From assembly GCA_963826505.1 (NCBI GenBank), contig CAWGXG010000006.1, positions 186,001-250,000 on the forward strand: 64,000 nucleotides of DNA, given 5' to 3'. The translations under genes and the position numbers were made by a program. How positions within the stretch are numbered: position 1 is the stretch's first letter; every line of letters begins with the position of its first letter. This document shows positions 34,015-43,775 of this stretch, piece by piece. The notes beneath the pieces are model-generated. The model was not told the DNA's origin and ran no database searches. It saw only the letters and a list, made by a program, of their open reading frames with translations. This DNA comes from CAWGXG01 sp963826505 (GTDB lineage: Bacteria > Chloroflexota > Anaerolineae > Aggregatilineales > Aggregatilineaceae).

Positions 34015-35805
34015 CTACTTCTTGGCTTCTTTACCGACCAGGTAGGACCCGATCATCAGCCAGTCGATCTCGCTGTGACTAAAGGTCCACCATGCATTGG
34101 CCGGTGAGCTTACGATGGGTTCGCCGCGCAGATTGAACGAGGTGTTGACCAGGATCGGAACGCCGGTCGCCTCGCCGAAACGCCGCACTAATTCATAGTA
34201 GCGCGGGTTCGTGGCGCGGTCAATGGTCTGCAGACGCCCGGTGCCGCCTTCGTGCGTCGTGGCTTTGGCGACATCCATTTTGTCTTCGCGCACCGGGCTG
34301 ACTGCCAGCATGAAACGCGGCATCATGTTGGTGTCCAGGTGCGGATAGGCGAAAAACTCTGCCGCGCGCTCTTGCAGCACCACCGGCGCGAAAGGTCGGA
34401 ACGGCTCGCGGAATTTGATCTTGGAATTGATGATATCTTTCATCTCGGCCCGACGCGGATCGGCTAGAATACTGCGATTGCCTAGCGCGCGCGGTCCCCA
34501 CTCATACCGCCCCTGGAACAGCCCGACGACCTTCTGATCGAGCATCTCATCGACCACGCGATCGAGCAGCTTGTCATCGTCCGAGAAATGTTCGTAGGGG
34601 ATGCCCTGCGCATCGAGGAACGTCTCAATCTGCGCGTCGGTGTAGTCCTCGCCATAGTAGGTATGCGTCATCACCAGCTTGCGCGGCTGACCCAACACGA
34701 TGTGGTAGGCCCACAAGGCCGCGCCCAACGCGCCGCCATCATCGCCTGCGGCAGGCTGAATATACACGTCGTCGAAGGGCGTTTCGGCCAGAATCTTATA
34801 GTTGGCGACGCTGTTGAGGGCCACGCCGCCCGCCATCACCAGCTTGTTAGCGCCGGTTTTCTTGTGCAGCGCGCGCGCCATCGACAACAGCGCTTCTTCC
34901 GCCACGTCTTGAATGCTACGGGCGAGATCGGCGTGATACTGGTTGAGCTTGAGGGCCGCGGTTTCGCCGCTGCGGTGCGGCGCGCTCTTGGCGGTGAAAA
35001 AGTCGTCGCTGTGAATGCGCGGTGTGCCGAACAGATCGGTGAATTTGCTGTTGAAGCTCTGCGTGGCCGAATAATGGAACGCGAAATAATCCATGTTGAG
35101 GAAGAAACTGCCATCCTCGTTGATGGTGATCAGCTTCTTGACTTTGTCGATCTGGGTGGGCTCGCCATAGGGAGCCATGCCCATGACTTTGTATTCGCCG
35201 TCGTTGACGTGGAAGCCCAGGAACGCGGTAAACGCCGAATAGAGCAGGCCGATCGAATGGGGAAAGCGCTGTTCCCAAAACAGGTCGATGGCGTTTTCGC
35301 CGGAGCCGTTCCACGTGCCTTTGGCGTGGCCCATCGTCGTGGTGGTCCACTCGCCTACGCCGTCAACGGTCAGCACGGCGGCATCGTCAAACGGTGATGC
35401 GAAGAACGCGCTGGCGGCATGCGACAGGTGATGATCGCAGAACAAAATCTGGTCAGGGCGCACGCCGATCTGGTGCTGAAGCTGGCTTTTGATCCACATC
35501 TTTTCGCTGATGTAGGTAGTGACCGCTTCGCGCCAGAACTGCCACGAACGCGGGAACGTGCCCAGCGCGGTTTGCAGGATGCGCCCCACCTTGATCATGG
35601 GTTTCTCGTAGAACACCACATAGTCCACATCTCGCCCGGTGATTCCGCCGCGTCGCAGGCAGAAATCGATGGCGAGGCTAGGAAACCCGTTGTCGTGTTT
35701 TTTGCGGGAGAGTCGCTCTTCCATGGTCGCCGCGACGATTTCACCATCGCGCAGCAGCACGGCGGCAGAGTCGTGGTAGTAGCAGGAAACGCCTAGAATA
35801 TCCAT
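34015..35805 (-). CDS. NodU/CmcH-type O-carbamoyltransferase
   Basis: 596 residues. The N-terminal ASKHA-like domain (about 1-370) starts MDILGVSCYYHDSAAVLLRDG and carries the HHxxHA metal/carbamoyl-phosphate motif (His125, His126, His129) and VLTVDGVGEW. The C-terminal domain (about 390-596) has the YEWGPRALGNRSIL and INSKIKFREPFRPFAP motifs that bind carbamoyl-adenylate and the acceptor. Enzymes of this family carbamoylate hydroxyls of nodulation factors, antibiotics or saxitoxin. The acceptor here is unknown; flanking SxtJ-like and DUF5989 proteins suggest a membrane-associated target, perhaps a surface glycan or lipid. Confidence 0.95.
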   Translation of the reverse strand: MDILGVSCYYHDSAAVLLRDGEIVAATMEERLSRKKHDNGFPSLAIDFCLRRGGITGRDVDYVVFYEKPMIKVGRILQTALGTFPRSWQFWREAVTTYISEKMWIKSQLQHQIGVRPDQILFCDHHLSHAASAFFASPFDDAAVLTVDGVGEWTTTTMGHAKGTWNGSGENAIDLFWEQRFPHSIGLLYSAFTAFLGFHVNDGEYKVMGMAPYGEPTQIDKVKKLITINEDGSFFLNMDYFAFHYSATQSFNSKFTDLFGTPRIHSDDFFTAKSAPHRSGETAALKLNQYHADLARSIQDVAEEALLSMARALHKKTGANKLVMAGGVALNSVANYKILAETPFDDVYIQPAAGDDGGALGAALWAYHIVLGQPRKLVMTHTYYGEDYTDAQIETFLDAQGIPYEHFSDDDKLLDRVVDEMLDQKVVGLFQGRYEWGPRALGNRSILADPRRAEMKDIINSKIKFREPFRPFAPVVLQERAAEFFAYPHLDTNMMPRFMLAVSPVREDKMDVAKATTHEGGTGRLQTIDRATNPRYYELVRRFGEATGVPILVNTSFNLRGEPIVSSPANAWWTFSHSEIDWLMIGSYLVGKEAKK

Positions 35806-35808
35806 GCT

Positions 35809-36039
35809 TTAGAACTGCCTCCGTGCGTCGTCGAGCGTGTTGCCAACCGGTGCGCGTTGTAGCCATGTCTTGGGAGCGGAACGGAGCGCGAGCGGGTCGC
35901 TAAACAGACGCACCCCCAACGCATAGGGGACAAAGGCCGTGAAATAGAAAACGACGGCGAGCAGCCGGGCTTGAAAATCACCGAAAATATCCCCAACGAT
36001 TTTCCAGCGCTTCCACGCGAGACGAGCGATTTCGATCAT
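35809..36039 (-). CDS. SxtJ-like small membrane protein
   Basis: 76 residues: MIEIARLAWKRWKIVGDIFGDFQAR, then one hydrophobic helix (LLAVVFYFTAFVPYALGVRLF) and a polar tail with WLQRAP. The position directly before a carbamoyltransferase and the helix pattern resemble SxtJ of saxitoxin clusters, whose function is unknown; the assignment rests mainly on context. Its stop is 3 bases from the carbamoyltransferase start. GAGGG lies just upstream of the ATG, and the consensus promoter stands about 50 bases before it. Confidence 0.7.
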   Translation of the reverse strand: MIEIARLAWKRWKIVGDIFGDFQARLLAVVFYFTAFVPYALGVRLFSDPLALRSAPKTWLQRAPVGNTLDDARRQF

Positions 36040-36345
36040 AATGCCCTCAGGTCGTCACCTGTGCACAGCCAACAGCATAATATTGTGACGATTATACTGG
36101 GGGACTAACGGCTGTCAATGTCGGCTCGCCGTGGCGGAGTGTTTCCGGGGCCGGGCCGGTTTGATATTTCGAGGGATCGCTTCTAGAATTTAGGTCACGC
36201 CGTCGGTACGGGCGCACGGAAGTCCCAAGCGGTTGTTCGGGTGATGTCAGGGGAAAATAGAAAACCTGTGTGGCCGCACGTGTGGGCCATTGCCCCATAA
36301 AATTACACTAACCGATGGCTGCCCACTATGGCTGGAGAATTGATT
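36040..36345. other. Divergent intergenic region (carbamoyltransferase operon / clostripain-like gene)
   Basis: About 300 bases without a gene. It holds the consensus promoter of the minus-strand operon. On the plus-strand side I see a TAAAAT at 36296-36301 as possible -10 for the peptidase gene but no good -35. Confidence 0.5.
36091..36118 (-). promoter_or_regulatory. Perfect-consensus sigma70 promoter of the carbamoyltransferase operon
   Basis: On the minus strand, TTGACA (36118-36113) and TATAAT (36096-36091) are separated by 16 bases. Both hexamers are exact consensus. It drives the SxtJ-like gene, the carbamoyltransferase and the three small membrane proteins. Confidence 0.75.
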
Positions 36346-39300
36346 ATGAACAAGCGCGTTTTATGCCTGCTGATTGTGTTTGGTTTGCTGGCGGTGGTCC
36401 CGGTTGTCTGGGGACAGGATGGTGGTGGGCAGGTCATCAAAGGGACGATCAACAACGACGTGCCATTTGTGCGGGTACCGGTCACGATACCCACCGATGG
36501 CAGCACTTTCACTGCCGACATTAAGCCCATCAGCGGGGACCTCGATACGCTGCTTTACCTGGTAGACAGCGACGGCCAGATCGTCGCAGAAAATGATGAT
36601 CGCTCGAAGAATGATCCCAGCTCGTTGATCGAGTTTCCCCAGGCCGATGCCGGTGACTATACCTTAATCGTCACCCGGTACAAGGTGGCTGAGGGGGACA
36701 GCAGCGGAGATTTTGAGCTTAATATTCGCCAGGATCAAGCAACGACAATGCCCACCTACCGCACTGACCCCGCGTCCATTCAAGCGGCGGGTTATCCTGA
36801 CATCACCCCACGCGACCATGCGATGTGGACGATCCTGGTGTATTACGGTGGCGATAATAATCTGGAGCCGGGCATTCTCAACGATCTGGACGAGTTCGAA
36901 GTGGCGGGCGGCAGCACCGACAATGTGCGCGTCGTCGCGCTGGTCGATCGCAATCCTCGCTATACGGACTCGAATGGTAATTGGGATACGGTCCGCCTTT
37001 TTGAAGTAGGTGCTGACGTCTCGCGCGATCATCCCACCGTGTTCCCTCCGACGATCGATACCCCCGCGTTGGCCGACCTGGGCGAGCTGGATACCGCCGA
37101 CGGTGAAACGCTCGCCCAGTTCCTGGTATGGGCGATCCGGCATTATCCGGCGGATCATTACGCGGTGGCCTTTGGCAGTCACGGCGCGGGCTGGCAGGGG
37201 TTGATTCAGGATGATACGTCCGACAGCGATCTGCTGACGCTGCCGGAATTGCAGCAGGCGTTCGCGATCGCGACGAACGAAGCCGGGGTTGGGAAATTTG
37301 ACCTGCTGATCAATGATGCCTGCCTGATGAGCAGCATAGAGTATTTCACGGCGATGTCGCCCTATTTCCATTACTCATTGGCTTCCCCGGAGATCGTGGT
37401 CGATCCGGCGCTGGATATGACCAGCCTGATGAGTATGATCGAAAATCCTTACGACTCCACCGATATGATGTTCATCGGCAGTAGTCTGGTCGATCTGTAT
37501 ATTACGCGCGATATTCTGCTGCGCGCCAGCTCGGACGCCGTCTACCTGACGCATTCCGTCACCAATCTCGACAAGTTCGACCCGGTGACGGCAGCCGTCG
37601 AGCACTTCGCCCAGGTGGTCAACCGCAACCCCTCCATATACAGCACGCTGTTGGGCGAGGCGCGCGCCAATACCTACACCTACACCAATTTCCTCGCAGG
37701 CAACACCAAGATCGATCTGGGGAACTTCATGCGGCGTGTGATCGCTGGCACGACGGATGATGCGCTGATCAACGCCAGCGAAGATGTGCTGACGGCGGTA
37801 AACGACGCGCGAGTATACGGCAACGCGGGCGAGCGCGTGGTCAAACGCACGTCCTATTACAACATTTACTTCCCCGACAGCAGCAAGGATTTCAAGCTGT
37901 CCTATTTTGAGCAAAGCCCCCTCAGCCAATGGGGCAAGATGCTGCGCAATTATTACAACGCTGTGACCCCCCAGGTCTGGACCGGCGGCGGGTTGGAATT
38001 GGGCTTTCATCTGCCGGTCGCGCCTAAGATCGCGATCACCAGCGTTTATCCGGGGCCAGACATCAATCTGCTGACGCGTGTCGATCTGAGCTTGGAAATC
38101 GTGGGGCGGCGCATATCGTACGGGGACTTCACAGTAGACCAGATTCAGCCGGATGGCTCCGCGATCCGTCTGTCTACCGAGCGCATCCTCGAAGATTCGA
38201 TCGTCGATGATGAACTCATACGGATCAACAGTTGGCGTCCTGGTGTGGAGCTTTCAAGCTACTTTTGGGATGTTACGCTGCCGGTCGTCAGTGATGGGAC
38301 GATGAGTCATAACGAGTTGTTGATTTCGACCGAAGATGTCGCATTCTTGGACGGGCGCTATCGCGAGCCGGGCAGCGATGTCTGGAACGATGTCGGCGTG
38401 ATTTTTAGCCTGGACGGTGTGATGCAGCGTATTGTCAACCGCTCGCCCGACAGCGATGCGTTGGCCGTCGTGACGATCGCGCCCGGCTCAGAGTTCCAGG
38501 CGTACAGCTCTGTGGTAACGCCAGATGGCCGCGTGGTGTCGGAACCGGGCAACGCGTACATCTGGCCGGAGAATGGGCTCACCTGGGCGTGGCACCCAGC
38601 TCCAGACGGACAGTATTACCTCGGTTTTCTGCTGACGGCCTTCGGAGGTACGACCGGTTTTGATTCGACGACTGTCACGGTCAATAATACCGGGATTGAT
38701 CCGGCGCTGCGCGGCGAAACGCGGTTGGATATCGGATTCAACCTCGCGCGACCGGCGGATTGGACGCGCCTGGCGTATTTCCCCGATACGGGGTACTTGC
38801 GCACCTCTAGCCCGGACGACAGCGAAAACCTCACTGTGTATTTCTCGATAGTGAAATATGACGGCTCAGATTTCGAAGTGATTCCAGAGGGATTTCTGTC
38901 ATCATACGGACGAACCCGGACTACGGCTTCGACTCCAGTCGATGTCAATGGAACTCAAGCCGTGCAGTTCGATTACACGTACGAGACCGACGCAGGGACG
39001 GTAGACGGCCGGGCATTGGCAACCTTCAATCCTTACATTGGGATCGGTGTTGTTTACACTGCCGAGGCACTGCAAGGGACCGGGGATCTAGACGCCACCT
39101 TCGATATGCTGCAATACCATCTCACGCTGATCGATCTGGCGGCGTTGGCTCAATCCGATACAGCAGAATGGGATGTGGTGCATATAGCCGACAACGCAGG
39201 CATGCGCGCAGATTACCCGGTGCGTTTCGATTGGGAACCGGGCGTGGTGGGCGACGTGTGGGAGCGATACACGCCCGGGGCGGATCCCAATAGCCCGACC

Positions 39301-39639
39301 TTTGCCGCTGAGGCGCGGGTCGAGGTCACGACCGATGATGTGGCCGCGCTGTTGTCGCAGTACGTCACTGATTACGTTGTGCCCGGTACGACAACCTTCA
39401 CGTTGACCGAAACCCGCACCTACTATGCGCAAAAACACACCTGGAATACGGCGTTGTATACAGCAGAACGCAACGGACAGCCCGTTGTTGGCCGCATGTA
39501 TGCTATGATCGTAAATGGCGCAGCCTATTTCATGTGGCAGGAAACGCCGAACGATGATACCGCAGCGGCTATGTTTGCCGATGTCTTGGAGTTCATGCTA
39601 GATGGATTCCTGGTCGTTCCGGATAACCCGGCTGGCTGA
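36346..39639 (+). CDS. Secreted clostripain-like C11 family cysteine peptidase with PPC-like domain
   Basis: 1,097 residues. A signal peptide (1-23, MNKRVLCLLIVFGLLAVVPVV) is followed by a beta-rich pre-peptidase (PPC-like) domain (about 28-130, LDTLLYLVDSDGQIVAENDD). The C11 catalytic domain begins at WTILVYYGGDNNLE, with His279 in FGSHGAGW and Cys326 in INDACLMSS, the expected His-Cys dyad. A 700-residue C-terminal region, mostly beta, follows without a motif I recognise. The ATG at 36346 is chosen because GGAG stands 8 bases before it. C11 peptidases cleave after Arg or Lys and self-activate. It directly precedes the Nif11 leader peptide gene, so a role in peptide maturation is possible, though not shown. 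Confidence 0.9.
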   Translation: MNKRVLCLLIVFGLLAVVPVVWGQDGGGQVIKGTINNDVPFVRVPVTIPTDGSTFTADIKPISGDLDTLLYLVDSDGQIVAENDDRSKNDPSSLIEFPQADAGDYTLIVTRYKVAEGDSSGDFELNIRQDQATTMPTYRTDPASIQAAGYPDITPRDHAMWTILVYYGGDNNLEPGILNDLDEFEVAGGSTDNVRVVALVDRNPRYTDSNGNWDTVRLFEVGADVSRDHPTVFPPTIDTPALADLGELDTADGETLAQFLVWAIRHYPADHYAVAFGSHGAGWQGLIQDDTSDSDLLTLPELQQAFAIATNEAGVGKFDLLINDACLMSSIEYFTAMSPYFHYSLASPEIVVDPALDMTSLMSMIENPYDSTDMMFIGSSLVDLYITRDILLRASSDAVYLTHSVTNLDKFDPVTAAVEHFAQVVNRNPSIYSTLLGEARANTYTYTNFLAGNTKIDLGNFMRRVIAGTTDDALINASEDVLTAVNDARVYGNAGERVVKRTSYYNIYFPDSSKDFKLSYFEQSPLSQWGKMLRNYYNAVTPQVWTGGGLELGFHLPVAPKIAITSVYPGPDINLLTRVDLSLEIVGRRISYGDFTVDQIQPDGSAIRLSTERILEDSIVDDELIRINSWRPGVELSSYFWDVTLPVVSDGTMSHNELLISTEDVAFLDGRYREPGSDVWNDVGVIFSLDGVMQRIVNRSPDSDALAVVTIAPGSEFQAYSSVVTPDGRVVSEPGNAYIWPENGLTWAWHPAPDGQYYLGFLLTAFGGTTGFDSTTVTVNNTGIDPALRGETRLDIGFNLARPADWTRLAYFPDTGYLRTSSPDDSENLTVYFSIVKYDGSDFEVIPEGFLSSYGRTRTTASTPVDVNGTQAVQFDYTYETDAGTVDGRALATFNPYIGIGVVYTAEALQGTGDLDATFDMLQYHLTLIDLAALAQSDTAEWDVVHIADNAGMRADYPVRFDWEPGVVGDVWERYTPGADPNSPTFAAEARVEVTTDDVAALLSQYVTDYVVPGTTTFTLTETRTYYAQKHTWNTALYTAERNGQPVVGRMYAMIVNGAAYFMWQETPNDDTAAAMFADVLEFMLDGFLVVPDNPAG

Positions 39640-39832
39640 CGCATGAAGCCCTGGGTTGGAGGATTTTTACGCAAGGTTTACAACCCTTCTGGCGCGGATG
39701 GTGCGACAGAATAGGTGAAAGGGTTGGAAAACCCGCCAGGTGGAGGCACAATAGGCCTCACGACGTGATAACCGGATAAGGCATCAGTACGCGCCAGAGT
39801 GCGCGGATAGACAGGTCAAGGAGTACACTACG

Positions 39833-40090
39833 ATGTCTCTGGAAAACGCAAAGGCTTTCCTAAAGAAAGTTGAAGCCGACCACGACCTTTACGCCAGATT
39901 GGCGAAGATGGAAGGCGACAGTGCCGCCGCCGTGAAGCTGGCGAGCGAATTGGGGTTTACCTTCAGCGCCGACGATTTGATCACGGCCAACGACGACTTG
40001 TACGGCGAGCTGTCGGACGATGAACTGGAATCTGCCGCCGGCGGTTTGGGTGGCAAGTATCCGCCTCTCATTTTCACGCCACCCACCTAA
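39833..40090 (+). CDS. Nif11-like leader peptide RiPP precursor
   Basis: 85 residues. The leader (about 1-71) has the Nif11 pattern: AKAFLKKVEADHDLYARLAKMEGD, then AAVKLASELGFTFSADDLI, and the typical end LSDDELESAAGG. Cleavage after Gly70-Gly71 would give the 14-residue core LGGKYPPLIFTPPT; cleavage at the next GG gives 11 residues. The core has four Pro and no Cys or Ser, so lanthionine or thiazole formation is excluded and oxazoline only possible at Thr. AAGGAG lies 9 bases before the ATG. NHLM exporters with a C39 peptidase lie 3.7 kb away on the other strand, fitting a double-glycine peptide secretion system. Confidence 0.92.
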   Translation: MSLENAKAFLKKVEADHDLYARLAKMEGDSAAAVKLASELGFTFSADDLITANDDLYGELSDDELESAAGGLGGKYPPLIFTPPT

Positions 40091-40124
40091 CCACTCCGCC
40101 TCATTCTTTTTAGGCATTACCCAC

Positions 40125-40156
40125 CGCGCGTTTCCCTGATCATTGAGGGAGGCGCG
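40125..40156 (+). repeat. Hairpin between the leader peptide and cNMP-binding genes
   Basis: Imperfect inverted repeat (40125-40137 with 40145-40156; CGCGC plus TTCCCT arms with a small bulge). No T-run follows. It may set the ratio between the abundant peptide message and the downstream gene. Confidence 0.4.
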
Positions 40157-40252
40157 TGCGTTGCGTTGGGGCGCTTTACCGCATTATACTTGCCTTCATT
40201 CAGTCCCCAGGCGCTGTCTCATCCACGATTTAATGAAGAGGGTAGGGCGATC

Positions 40253-40798
40253 ATGCGACGCGTGTTGTACTTGCTGGGCCAGCTTAGCGACGAGAACATC
40301 GAATGGATGATTGCCAAAGGGCGGCGCGAGCAGGCCCCGGCGGGCACTCTCCTGATCGAAGAAGGCAAGCCCAGCGATCTGGTTTACATCGTCCTGGACG
40401 GCGTCTTGGGTGTATTTGTGAATGCGAATGGGCGCGAAACACAGATCGCGTCGCGCGGCACGGGTGAAGTCCTGGGCGAGATGTCGTTCATCGAGGATCG
40501 CCTGCCGACCGCGACCGTCAAAACGACCGAGCGCGCCGTCCTCTTCACGATTCCGAAAGCGGTGCTGGCGGACAAGCTTGAACAAGATCGCGACTTTGCC
40601 GCCCGATTTTACCGGGGAATCGCCATGTCCCTGTCGTACCGTCTGCGGGAGTCGATGGAGCAGGCCAGCCCCAGCAAAGGCACGAGCACCGGCGGGGATG
40701 TGGATGAAAGCGAAGAACTGGACGCGAATATGCTGGACAGTGTGTACCTGGCCGGGCTGCGCTTCGACCGCATCGTGCGGCGCATGATGGGGGGTTGA
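40253..40798 (+). CDS. Stand-alone cyclic nucleotide-binding domain protein
   Basis: 181 residues, start MRRVLYLLGQLSDENIEWM with AGAGGG upstream. Residues 5-130 form a Crp/PKA-type beta-roll with the phosphate-binding cassette-like GEVLGEMSFIEDRLPTATV (the canonical GE-x-AL...RTATV is slightly altered). The C-terminal 50 residues are helical and lack a helix-turn-helix, so it is not a DNA-binding Crp. cNMP-binding proteins recur beside NHLM peptide systems, sometimes fused to the exporter. It lies 160 bases after the leader peptide and ends 20 bases from the convergent exporter gene, which suggests a regulatory or export-control role. Confidence 0.88.
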   Translation: MRRVLYLLGQLSDENIEWMIAKGRREQAPAGTLLIEEGKPSDLVYIVLDGVLGVFVNANGRETQIASRGTGEVLGEMSFIEDRLPTATVKTTERAVLFTIPKAVLADKLEQDRDFAARFYRGIAMSLSYRLRESMEQASPSKGTSTGGDVDESEELDANMLDSVYLAGLRFDRIVRRMMGG

Positions 40799-40818
40799 TC
40801 CCAGACGGGGATGGTCCG

Positions 40819-43754
40819 TCAGATTAACTGGCGCTGAGCAAGCTGAGCGAACGCGCCGTTCTGTTCCATCAGATGTTGGTACGTGCCGGATTCCACGACT
40901 TTTCCGCGCTGCATCACCAGAATATGATCGGCATCGACAATCGTGCTCAGACGGTGGGCGATCACGATGCGCGTGGCGTCGATCTGTTTCAGACTCTCGG
41001 TGACGAGTCGCCTGTGACAGATCATCCAGCGCGCTGGTCGCTTCGTCGAAAAAGATAATGCGCGGGCGTGTCACCAGCGCGCGCGCGATCAGCAGCCGCT
41101 GGCGCTGCCCGCCGGAAAGCGTGTCGCGCCCTCGCTGATGTAGGTTTGCATGCCCATCGGCATCTGCTTGATGTCATCCGCAATTCCGGCCCGCCGCGCA
41201 GCGTCCCAGGCGTCTTCCACGCTGAGGCTGGTCGCGCCGATGATGTTCTCCTGAATGGTACCCGTCATCAACTGGCTGTGTTGGAGCACCACGCCGATTT
41301 GTCGCCGCACCGCGCGCAGATCGATTTCCGAGAGCGCCTGCCCGTCGTAATACACCGCACCCGAATCGGGGCGCTCGAAGCCCAGCAGGTGCCGCAGCAG
41401 CGTGGATTTCCCCGAACCGGAAGCGCCAACCAGGGCCACGAATTTGCCCGGCTCGACGCTGAACGTTACGTCATCCAGGGTTTGCGGCCCCTCTTTGGCG
41501 TAACGAAACGACACGTGGTTGACTTCGATCAACCCTGTAAGTTCGCCCGGATAAGCTTTTTGCTCGTCGACTTCGGGCATCGTGCTGAGGATGGGGCGCA
41601 GCCGCTCGTAGATCGGCACGACGGATAGCGCCGCGACAGCGCCGTGCCAGACGACAGCGTCGCCGCCATCAGTTGGGTGAACGCGGCGTTGAAGGCCAGA
41701 AAACGCCCGGGAGACAGGCTGGTGCGCGAATACAGCGCCGCGAAGATCGCCATCGAGGCCAGGATGGGATAGACCAGATTGAACACGGTGAGGGTGTTCA
41801 AGGCGGAACGCGCCTGAAAGGCGAGTTTTTTCTGGCGGCTGAAGGCTGTCGCCCACAGGAAAAACGCGCGACTTTCCGCGCCCGCCACGCGCAGCTTGGC
41901 GATTCCGCCGATGAGCTGCGCGATCAGCCCGGAGATTTCGCCTTCCGCGTGGGTGACATCGCGCTGGTAGCGCAGCAGCTGCGCGCCCAAGATGACTGTC
42001 ACGACGAATGAGAACAGGACGATGCCCAGCGCGACCAGCGCCAGACTGGCATCGTAGGTGAGCATCAGCAGCGAAGTTGAACCACGAGAATACGCTCGCC
42101 AACAGCGACACGATCACCGATCCTGACAGCGTCTGCTTGATGGCCGTGATGCCCATAGCGCGCTGCGTCAGATCGCCCGCCGTGTAACGCCGGTAAAACG
42201 CGGTAGGCAGGCTCAGCAGGCGATCCCAGACCGCCGCCTGGATGGCGCTGTCCATGCGACCTTCGATGCGCAGCAGCACCAGCCCGCGCACACCCTGGAA
42301 CAGCGCCACCGCGATCGCGCTGGCGGCCAGCACCCCACCAAAGACCACGAGCTGGCTCTGGTCACCCGCCGGGATCAGACGGTCGAACACCACGCCCGTG
42401 ATGATCGGGACCAGCAGGCCCAGCATGCCGCCCGCCAGCCCGACGATCAGCAGCGTCAGCAAATCGCGCGCGCGCGCCGCGCTGCCCGAAAGCGGAGCAG
42501 GTCCAGCGCGCTGAGCGGACGATCGGGAAAGGGGCGGTAAAACACATGGGCGCTGCCGTCCAGTTCGGCGGAAAGCGCCTCGTCCACCGGAAGCGTTACG
42601 CCCAGGACAGAATCGTGCAGCGTGTAGTGATGTGCGTCGAGCGGCAGCAGCGCGACCGGGTGATGATCATCTCCCCGGTAGGCCAACAGCGGCCCGTTAT
42701 CATGCCGCCACCAATCATCGCGCAACAGAACGTGCCGCGTGCGAAGGTGCGACGCCCGCGCGATTTCGGTCAGCGGATCCTGGTAACCAGCCAGCGTGTC
42801 GTAATCGGGCGGCAAACGCAGCGTGACGCCTGTCGCACGGGTTACAAGGCGGCTGGCGGCGACCAGCGCGTCCGGGCTGTCGGCATCGAGCGCGGCCAGC
42901 GGCTCGTCGTGCCAGGTCGTCGCGAGGCGCGTTACGGCGCTCTGCACTTTGAGCGCGTCGTTGGCTGTTTTCTCCTGGATCAACCGGCTGGCGGCGCGAT
43001 GCTCTTGCTGCATATCGGCCGCGATGAGGCTCTGAATGCGCGTCCCGAAGTGATTCAGGCAGTCCCAGCCGCCCTCTTGCGCCAGCAGCGACGCGCTGGT
43101 TTGGGCGTGAAGCGTTCCCTCGCCCACGGCTTCCAACCATGTACGATCGGTGAGGGGCAGATAGGCATCTCCGACATTGAAAGTCAGGTCGGGACGGCCC
43201 ATATAAGTCGATTGGCCCGCTCGCTGTTCGACCCACACCATATCGCGTTGAGGCCGGACGACACCACCCGCCGGGACGGACAACTCCGTGTCAGGCGCGA
43301 TCGTGAGGAAATCCCTGGGGCGGGTCCCGCCCGTCAGTCCGGACACCAGCGCCCGCGTCCACGAGTTCAAGCAGCGCGACGATGATCGCGACGTTTTCGT
43401 CTTTTTCGATCAGTTGACGCAGCCGCGCGGCTTTGAATTGCAGGATCTGCGTTTCGGGCGTGCAGCTCGCTAGCAGCCCGACCTGCCAGTCACTGGGAGC
43501 AAGTCCTAACAGCAGGTGCTGGATAGAGGCCCGGAAAAAATGATGGCGCGCGCCGCTGGGCTGGTTGTCGGTGGTTTGCACGGCGAAGACGTCCACCGTC
43601 CCCTTGTAGACCAGCCAGGCATTCTCTGTGCCGGACAGCAAAAACGGCTCGTTGCCGCTCAGCGTGAGCAGTCTGGAGTCACGATAGCGCAGACCCAGCA
43701 GGAACAGCTCCCATTCATCCGTGCGTGTTGCGCCATTCGATTTTCGCCCGGCAT
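40819..43754 (-). pseudogene. NHLM bacteriocin system ABC transporter, ATP-binding protein (second ABC), frameshifted
   Basis: About 970 residues when at least six single-base shifts are bridged (near 43720, 43340, 42480, 42070, 41640, 41120, 41020). The N-terminal domain of about 400 residues (PLTDRTWLEAVGEGTLH, ALKVQSAVTRLATTWHDEPL) is the one special to NHLM second ABC proteins. A six-helix exporter core follows (FDRLIPAGDQSQLVVF, LPTAFYRRYTAGDLTQRAM). The ATPase has Walker A (GASGSGKST), Walker B (IIFFDEATSALDD) and IVIAHRLSTI. It starts at ATG 43754 with GGAG 6-7 bases upstream, just after the C39-ABC gene. Together they would form a heterodimeric exporter. Motifs are intact, so sequence error is likely. 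Confidence 0.8.
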
Positions 43755-43775
43755 GTGATTCTCCGGCTGTCCCGT

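Noticed and set aside
36118..36345. Possible small RNA or transposon remnant
   Set aside because: No inverted terminal repeats, transposase traces or terminator could be found.
39833..40090. Reading the Nif11-like protein as a nitrogen-fixation gene
   Set aside because: The GG end, short core and NHLM exporters show a RiPP precursor; no nif genes are nearby.
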